Positions 59,431 through 64,000 of a DNA stretch of 64,000 nt are shown in pieces. Numbering within the stretch: position 1 is the stretch's first letter; the number at the start of each line of letters is the position of its first letter. The translations under genes and the position numbers were made by a program. The stretch comes from Bacillus sp. J37 (GTDB lineage: Bacteria > Bacillota > Bacilli > Bacillales > Bacillaceae): positions 81,802 to 145,801 of the forward strand of contig NZ_KI912515.1 of the NCBI RefSeq assembly GCF_000518865.1, read 5' to 3'. A model generated the notes under the pieces. It ran no database searches. It was given only the letters and a program-made list of their open reading frames with translations, and was not told where the DNA came from.

Positions 59431-60976
59431 AGTTAGTAGCCCACTCTTCAATATCCCAGACTTTTGTTACCCAGTCTTCATAAAAGTCAGGTTCGTGGCA
59501 GACGAGGACAACTGTTCCTTTGTAGGCTTTAATGGCACGCTTTAGCTCTTCTTTTGCAACAACATCAAGGTGGTTTGTCGGCTCGTCAAAAAGTAGCCAA
59601 TTGCTTTCATTCATTTGCAATTTACATAAACGAACTTTTGCCTGTTCTCCACCACTTAGTTGTGTTAACGGACGTGAAATATGTTCGTTTTTCAAGCCTG
59701 CACGTGCAAGTAGTGCTCTAACCTGGTGCTGATCAAGATGAGGAAATGCGTTCCACACATCATCAATCGGTGTAATAGAATCTGCTTTTACCTCTTGTTC
59801 AAAATAAGATGGGAACAGGAAATCTCCACGATTAACAGTGCCACCAAGAGGTTGGATTTTGCCTAAAATGGTTTTTAACAGAGTTGATTTCCCAATACCG
59901 TTACAACCAACAATGGCAATTTTCTCACCGCGCTCAATCGTCATTGTTAATTTTGGCAATAGAGGTGAATCATATCCGATTTCAAGGTCTTTCCCTTCAA
60001 ACACGAAACGGCTGCTGCCTCTTGATTCCTTGAATTCAAATGTAGGCTTAATTGCAGTTTCAGGACGATCAATACGTTCAATACGATCAAGCTGTTTTTG
60101 ACGGCTCTTTGCACGACCGGTTGTAGAATAGCGCGCTTTATTCTTTGCAATAAAGTCTTCTTGTTTCTTAATGAAATCTCTTTGCTTTTCATAAGCTTGT
60201 AAATGTTGATTCTTATTAATCTCAGCAAGTTCCAAGAATTTTTCATATGTTGCTGTGTAGCGGGTTAGCTTCGAAAATTCCAAATGGAAGATAACATTCG
60301 AAACACCATTCATGAATTCTGTATCATGCGAGATTAAGAGAAACGCATTTGGATAATCTCTTAAATAGCCGCTTAACCAGCGAATATGTTCAACATCCAA
60401 ATAGTTTGTCGGCTCATCTAGTAAAAGTACATCAGGCTGCTCTAGTAAAAGCTTCGCAAGTAAAACCTTTGTACGCTGCCCACCGCTTAGCGCAGATACA
60501 TCTCGATCAAGGCCGATCGCATCAAGCCCTAACCCACGCGCAGTTTCGTCCACTTTCATATCTAATTGATAGAAACCGCCTGCATCAAGACGATCTTGAA
60601 TTTTTGCCATTTCTTCCAGCAATTCCTCAAGTTCCTCAGGTGTTGCAGTAGCCATTTTATCTGTGACTTCATTTAATTTTTTTTCCTGCTCAAATAACGG
60701 AAGAAACGCATCATTTAAAATATCACGAATCGTTTTTCCTTTTGTTAGGACAGTATGCTGATCAAGGTAGCCGTAACGAACTCCGGGAGTCCATTCAACG
60801 CGACCTGTGTCATGAATAAGCTGCCCTGTAATAATATTCATCATCGTAGATTTCCCTACGCCATTTGCTCCAACAAGACCAACACGCTCACCAGCTAATA
60901 AGCGAAGTGATACGTCTTTAAATAATGTACGATCACCAAAACTATGACCAAGATTATCGATTGATAATAGACTCAT
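59429..60976 (-). CDS. ABC-F family ATPase (YfmM-like)
   Basis: This 515-residue soluble protein has two ABC domains in one chain and no membrane segment. Walker A motifs are GANGVGKST and GCNGIGKST, signatures LSGGQRTK and LSGGEQAK, and Walker B motifs LLLDEPTNYLD and LLFDEPTNHLD. The inter-domain linker carries the charged ARYSTTGRAKSRQKQLDRIE, as in ribosome-acting ABC-F factors. Length and start (SLLSIDNLGHSFGDRTLF) are closest to B. subtilis YfmM. Whether it is a housekeeping factor or confers antibiotic protection cannot be told. Confidence 0.9.
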   Translation of the reverse strand: MSLLSIDNLGHSFGDRTLFKDVSLRLLAGERVGLVGANGVGKSTMMNIITGQLIHDTGRVEWTPGVRYGYLDQHTVLTKGKTIRDILNDAFLPLFEQEKKLNEVTDKMATATPEELEELLEEMAKIQDRLDAGGFYQLDMKVDETARGLGLDAIGLDRDVSALSGGQRTKVLLAKLLLEQPDVLLLDEPTNYLDVEHIRWLSGYLRDYPNAFLLISHDTEFMNGVSNVIFHLEFSKLTRYTATYEKFLELAEINKNQHLQAYEKQRDFIKKQEDFIAKNKARYSTTGRAKSRQKQLDRIERIDRPETAIKPTFEFKESRGSSRFVFEGKDLEIGYDSPLLPKLTMTIERGEKIAIVGCNGIGKSTLLKTILGKIQPLGGTVNRGDFLFPSYFEQEVKADSITPIDDVWNAFPHLDQHQVRALLARAGLKNEHISRPLTQLSGGEQAKVRLCKLQMNESNWLLFDEPTNHLDVVAKEELKRAIKAYKGTVVLVCHEPDFYEDWVTKVWDIEEWATN

Positions 60977-61069
60977 ATCTCTTTAACCCTCCAAGACTAA
61001 AACAGTATCTTGCATCATTCTACTACTGATTGAAGTAAGATGCTACTGGTAAATGGTACAGGGGGACAG

Positions 61070-61108
61070 GTTCCTCGTCCCACCCTGTGGGACGAGGAAC
61101 CTGTCCCT
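61070..61108. repeat. near-perfect palindromic element
   Basis: GGGACAGGTTCCTCGTCCCA is followed by CCC and then by its inverse TGTGGGACGAGGAACC ending in TGTCCC, giving a stem of about 19 bp with a tiny loop. It lies between the divergent ABC-F and topB genes. Such palindromes are usually dispersed intergenic repeats; only one copy is in the window. Confidence 0.75.
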
Positions 61109-61164
61109 TTGTCCCGAATTCATCTATAATAGAAATCAGAATGTAGTTGTGAAAGGATGTTTCT

Positions 61165-63342
61165 ATGAGCAAAACAGTCGTTCTAGCTGAAAAGCCGTCA
61201 GTCGGAAGAGATTTGGCTAGAGTGTTAAATTGTCATAAAAAGGGAAATGGTTTTCTTGAAGGAGATCAGTATATTGTTACATGGGCGCTTGGGCACCTTG
61301 TGACATTGGCTGATCCTGAAAGTTATGGAGATCAATATAAATCTTGGCGCTTGGAAGATTTGCCGATGCTGCCTTCACCACTTAAACTGGTGGTTATCAA
61401 GAAAACAGGCAAGCAATTTCAGGCTGTCAAATCACAGTTATTGCGCAAGGATGTGCGGGACATTGTGATTGCAACAGATGCAGGGCGTGAAGGAGAGCTT
61501 GTCGCTCGATGGATACTGGAAAAGGTTCATGTAAATAAGCCGATTAAAAGACTTTGGATTTCATCTGTTACAGATAAAGCCATTAAAGAGGGCTTCCGGA
61601 AGCTTAGAAGCGGAAAAGAATATGAAAATCTATATGCATCTGCAGTTGCAAGAGCAGAAGCGGACTGGATTGTTGGGTTAAACGCAACACGTGCACTTAC
61701 AACAAAATACAATGCACAGCTATCTTCAGGACGTGTTCAGACACCGACACTTGCAATGATCGCTCTACGTGAAGAAGAAATCCGCAACTTTAAACCAAAA
61801 AAATACTATGGTATAAAAGCTGTCACAGAGAAGGAGCTATCCTTTACATGGCAGGATAAAAAGTCAAATGATACAAAAACATTTGATATGGATAACATTG
61901 ATAAAAAGCTGCATCATTTAAATGGAAAAGATGCGAAGATCGTAAGTGTAAAGGTTACACCTAAAAAGACATACTCGCCTGCACTTTACGATTTAACCGA
62001 ACTGCAACGTGATGCAAATAAACGTTTTGGCTATTCAGCAAAAGAAACACTTTCCATCATGCAAAAACTTTATGAACAGCATAAAGTGTTAACATACCCA
62101 CGAACAGATTCACGCTATATCACAAGTGATCTCGTACCAACCTTAAAGGATCGTCTTGAAGCATGCCGAATCAAACCATATGCTCCGGCTATTGCTAAAA
62201 TTTTAAGCAAGCCTATTAAAGCGAATAAATCATTTGCAGATGACACAAAGGTTTCAGATCATCATGCGATCATTCCGACAGAAGAATCTGTACCATTAAG
62301 TGCATTAACAGATAAAGAACGTAAAATCTATGACCTTGTTGTAAAACGTTTTGTTGCCGTTCTTTCGCCAGCTTACCAATATGAACAAACGGTTGTTACC
62401 ACTAAAATTGGTGATGAATCATTTTCTGCGAAAGGAAAACGGGTGATCTCCTTAGGTTGGAAAGAAGTTTACAGTGACCATGTAGACGAAGATAGTGAAG
62501 ATGATCAAACTCTCCCTGCTATAACAGAAGGAGAAACATTAGCAATTAGATCAATCTCCAAGACAACAGGAGAAACAAAGCCTCCTGCAAGATTTAACGA
62601 AGCAACACTGTTATCTGCTATGGAAAATCCGTCAAAATACATGGCTGGAGAAAGTAAGGATTTAATTAAAACAATCGGGGAAACAGGCGGACTTGGAACC
62701 GTTGCGACAAGAGCTGATATCATTGAAAAGCTTTATAGCAGTTTTCTTATAGAGAAAAAAGGTAAAGACATTTTTATCACATCAAAAGGTAAACAGCTAT
62801 TAAACTTGGTTCCTGAAGAGTTAAAATCACCTGTCCTTACAGCAGATTGGGAGCAAAAGCTAACGAAAATCTCTAAGGGTGCTCTGCCAAAACAAGTCTT
62901 TTTAAATGAAATGAAGCAATATGCGAAAGAAGTAGTAAATGAAATAAAAAATAGTGAACAAAAATTTAAGCACGACAACCTTACAGGAAGTAAATGTCCA
63001 GAATGTGGCAAGCTGATGCTGGAAGTAAACGGGAAAAAAGGGAAAATGCATGTTTGCCAGGACCGTGAATGTGGTTATAGAAAGGGAATTTCCAAGGTCA
63101 CAAATGCCCGCTGCCCAAACTGTCACAAAAAACTGGAGCTGCGAGGCCAAGGAGAAGGGCAAATCTTTGTTTGCAAATGCGGACATCGCGAAAAAATGTC
63201 TACCTTCCAGGAAAGACGAAAAAAGAACCAAAATAGTAAGGTATCAAAACGTGACGTAGCAAACTATATGAAAAAGCAGGATGATAACTTCTCAAATAAT
63301 GCATTAGCAGATGCATTAGCAAAATTGAATCTTAAAGATTAA
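61165..63342 (+). CDS. topB: DNA topoisomerase III
   Basis: This type IA topoisomerase of 725 residues decatenates and relaxes DNA. The TOPRIM domain has VLAEKPSVGRDLARVL and VIATDAGREGELVAR. The active Tyr is in LTYPRTDSRYI near residue 311, and SSGRVQTPTLAMI is conserved. Two C-terminal zinc-ribbon-like repeats (CPECGKL with CQDRECGY, and CPNCHKK with CKCG) complete it. It is slightly shorter than B. subtilis TopB. Confidence 0.95.
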   Translation: MSKTVVLAEKPSVGRDLARVLNCHKKGNGFLEGDQYIVTWALGHLVTLADPESYGDQYKSWRLEDLPMLPSPLKLVVIKKTGKQFQAVKSQLLRKDVRDIVIATDAGREGELVARWILEKVHVNKPIKRLWISSVTDKAIKEGFRKLRSGKEYENLYASAVARAEADWIVGLNATRALTTKYNAQLSSGRVQTPTLAMIALREEEIRNFKPKKYYGIKAVTEKELSFTWQDKKSNDTKTFDMDNIDKKLHHLNGKDAKIVSVKVTPKKTYSPALYDLTELQRDANKRFGYSAKETLSIMQKLYEQHKVLTYPRTDSRYITSDLVPTLKDRLEACRIKPYAPAIAKILSKPIKANKSFADDTKVSDHHAIIPTEESVPLSALTDKERKIYDLVVKRFVAVLSPAYQYEQTVVTTKIGDESFSAKGKRVISLGWKEVYSDHVDEDSEDDQTLPAITEGETLAIRSISKTTGETKPPARFNEATLLSAMENPSKYMAGESKDLIKTIGETGGLGTVATRADIIEKLYSSFLIEKKGKDIFITSKGKQLLNLVPEELKSPVLTADWEQKLTKISKGALPKQVFLNEMKQYAKEVVNEIKNSEQKFKHDNLTGSKCPECGKLMLEVNGKKGKMHVCQDRECGYRKGISKVTNARCPNCHKKLELRGQGEGQIFVCKCGHREKMSTFQERRKKNQNSKVSKRDVANYMKKQDDNFSNNALADALAKLNLKD

Positions 63343-63383
63343 CCTGTACAAATGTGAAACGATAAAGATAAGGAAGATCCAAC

Positions 63384-63845
63384 GTGCCAATTATTAAAAC
63401 AGATATGTTTATTTATGCACCACGCGACATCTGCTTTAACGTAGCGCGTGATATCGATATTCATACAGAGTCCACAAGCCAGACAAATGAACGTGCCGTC
63501 GGAGGGGTCACTAGCGGTCTTATCGGTTTAAACGAAACCGTCACATGGGAAGCCGTCCACTTTGGGGTCAAGCAAAACCTAACCGTACGTATCACAGAAT
63601 TCGATTTCCCCAACAGGTTTGTCGACGAAATGGAAAAAGGAGCCTTTAAGCGCTTCTACCACGTCCACGAATTTATCGAAAAAGAAAACGGAACCCTGAT
63701 GCTCGACACTTTTGACTACACCTCGCCCTTCGGCATCATTGGTAGACTTGCCGACCAACTGTTTTTAGAGCAGTATATGAAAGAATTTTTAATTAAGAGA
63801 AATCGGTATATTAAGAAGATTGCTGAAGAGAGAGTGGGCCGCTGA
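63384..63845 (+). CDS. SRPBCC-superfamily protein
   Basis: This 153-residue protein has the START/Bet v1-like fold with a hydrophobic ligand pocket. It starts with IIKTDMFIYAPRDICFNVAR and has NLTVRITEFDFPNRFVDEM and DTFDYTSPFGIIGRLAD, typical of polyketide cyclase-like SRPBCC proteins. The ligand is unknown. Translation starts at a GTG with AAGGAAG before it. It follows topB by 41 bp in the same direction. Confidence 0.82.
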   Translation: MPIIKTDMFIYAPRDICFNVARDIDIHTESTSQTNERAVGGVTSGLIGLNETVTWEAVHFGVKQNLTVRITEFDFPNRFVDEMEKGAFKRFYHVHEFIEKENGTLMLDTFDYTSPFGIIGRLADQLFLEQYMKEFLIKRNRYIKKIAEERVGR

Positions 63846-63860
63846 ATGCGGTCCTTTTTA
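63836..63860 (+). terminator. terminator of the SRPBCC gene
   Basis: GGCCGC and GCGGTCC pair around TGAAT, followed by TTTTT. The stem overlaps the last codons of the gene. Confidence 0.7.
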
Positions 63861-63877
63861 GTAGGTTAGATACAGCT

Positions 63878-64000
63878 CGAAAGTTGACTGCAAGGAAATA
63901 GGGAGATTTGCAAGAATAATCTCTTACGCTGCAAAAAAGAGCAGTAGGCTTGCAAAAATACAGACAAAGCTGCAAAAAATGAGGCGAACACTGCAAAATT
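63878..64000. repeat. TGCAAAA array 3 (about 20.5-bp period), running off the window
   Basis: Motifs start at 63889 (TGCAAG), 63909 (TGCAAG), 63930, 63951, 63971 and 63992, spaced 20, 21, 21, 20 and 21 bp, after a head CGAAAGTTGAC. It begins just after a terminator, like arrays 1 and 2, and continues past the right edge. Confidence 0.8.

Overview
This is an AT-rich window with AAGGAGG-type ribosome binding sites, frequent TTG and GTG starts, and tre, nas, lia and bmr loci arranged much as in Bacillus subtilis. It points to the chromosome of a member of the Bacillaceae (Bacillus in the wide sense). I see no rRNA, tRNA, CRISPR array, transposase, integrase or replication-initiation gene.

Region 1 to 4.2 kb is an iron locus. 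An iron-siderophore ABC importer (ATPase, binding lipoprotein, permease and the first codons of a second permease) is divergent from a ferredoxin-NADP reductase-like flavoenzyme, with one Fur-like box facing each. Region 4.2 to 7.5 kb holds a decayed gene remnant, an exported alpha/beta hydrolase, a membrane protein and a short-chain dehydrogenase. Region 7.6 to 9.7 kb is a ParM-like actin and ParR-like adaptor pair behind a highly ordered repeat array that looks like a centromere. Region 9.8 to 14.2 kb is a bmrCD-type heterodimeric multidrug ABC exporter behind a leader peptide and two tandem terminators, followed by a 34-residue cationic peptide gene. Region 14.2 to 18.4 kb carries a DUF421 membrane protein, a UMF1-type transporter, an acetyltransferase and peptidase T.

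Region 18.6 to 22.8 kb is the trehalose operon treP-treA-treR with two TreR-type operators on its promoter. Region 22.9 to 31.7 kb contains an unknown helical protein, adenine deaminase with a terminator-bearing leader, a PhoD-like phosphatase, a split ThrE-type exporter, PurU and a stand-alone uroporphyrinogen-III synthase-like protein. Region 32.4 to 38.5 kb is a PurBox-preceded operon: a BMP-type nucleoside ABC importer, a YuiH-like molybdopterin protein and a nucleoside phosphorylase, suggesting purine nucleoside salvage. An aldo/keto reductase and a MarR-MFS pair follow.

Region 41.7 to 52.7 kb is the complete assimilatory nitrate system: nasA diverging from nasB, nasC, nasD, nasE and nasF. 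It has TnrA/GlnR-like boxes before nasA/nasB and before nasD, and intergenic repeat elements inserted between genes. Region 53 to 59.4 kb has a tiny gene, a Rieske oxidoreductase of the YhfW type, the cell-envelope stress operon liaIH-liaFSR (no liaG) and an RsbR-like stressosome paralogue. The window closes with an ABC-F protein, DNA topoisomerase III and a SRPBCC-fold protein.

The least explained signals are non-coding. Three intergenic arrays of a TGCAAAA motif repeat about every 20.5 bp, and two arrays of a GTCCTTCAT/ATGAAGGAC motif repeat about every 52 bp; both periods are near whole numbers of DNA turns. The first array type begins just after rho-independent terminators. Together with the ParM/ParR/centromere-like locus, these are the best candidates for something new.
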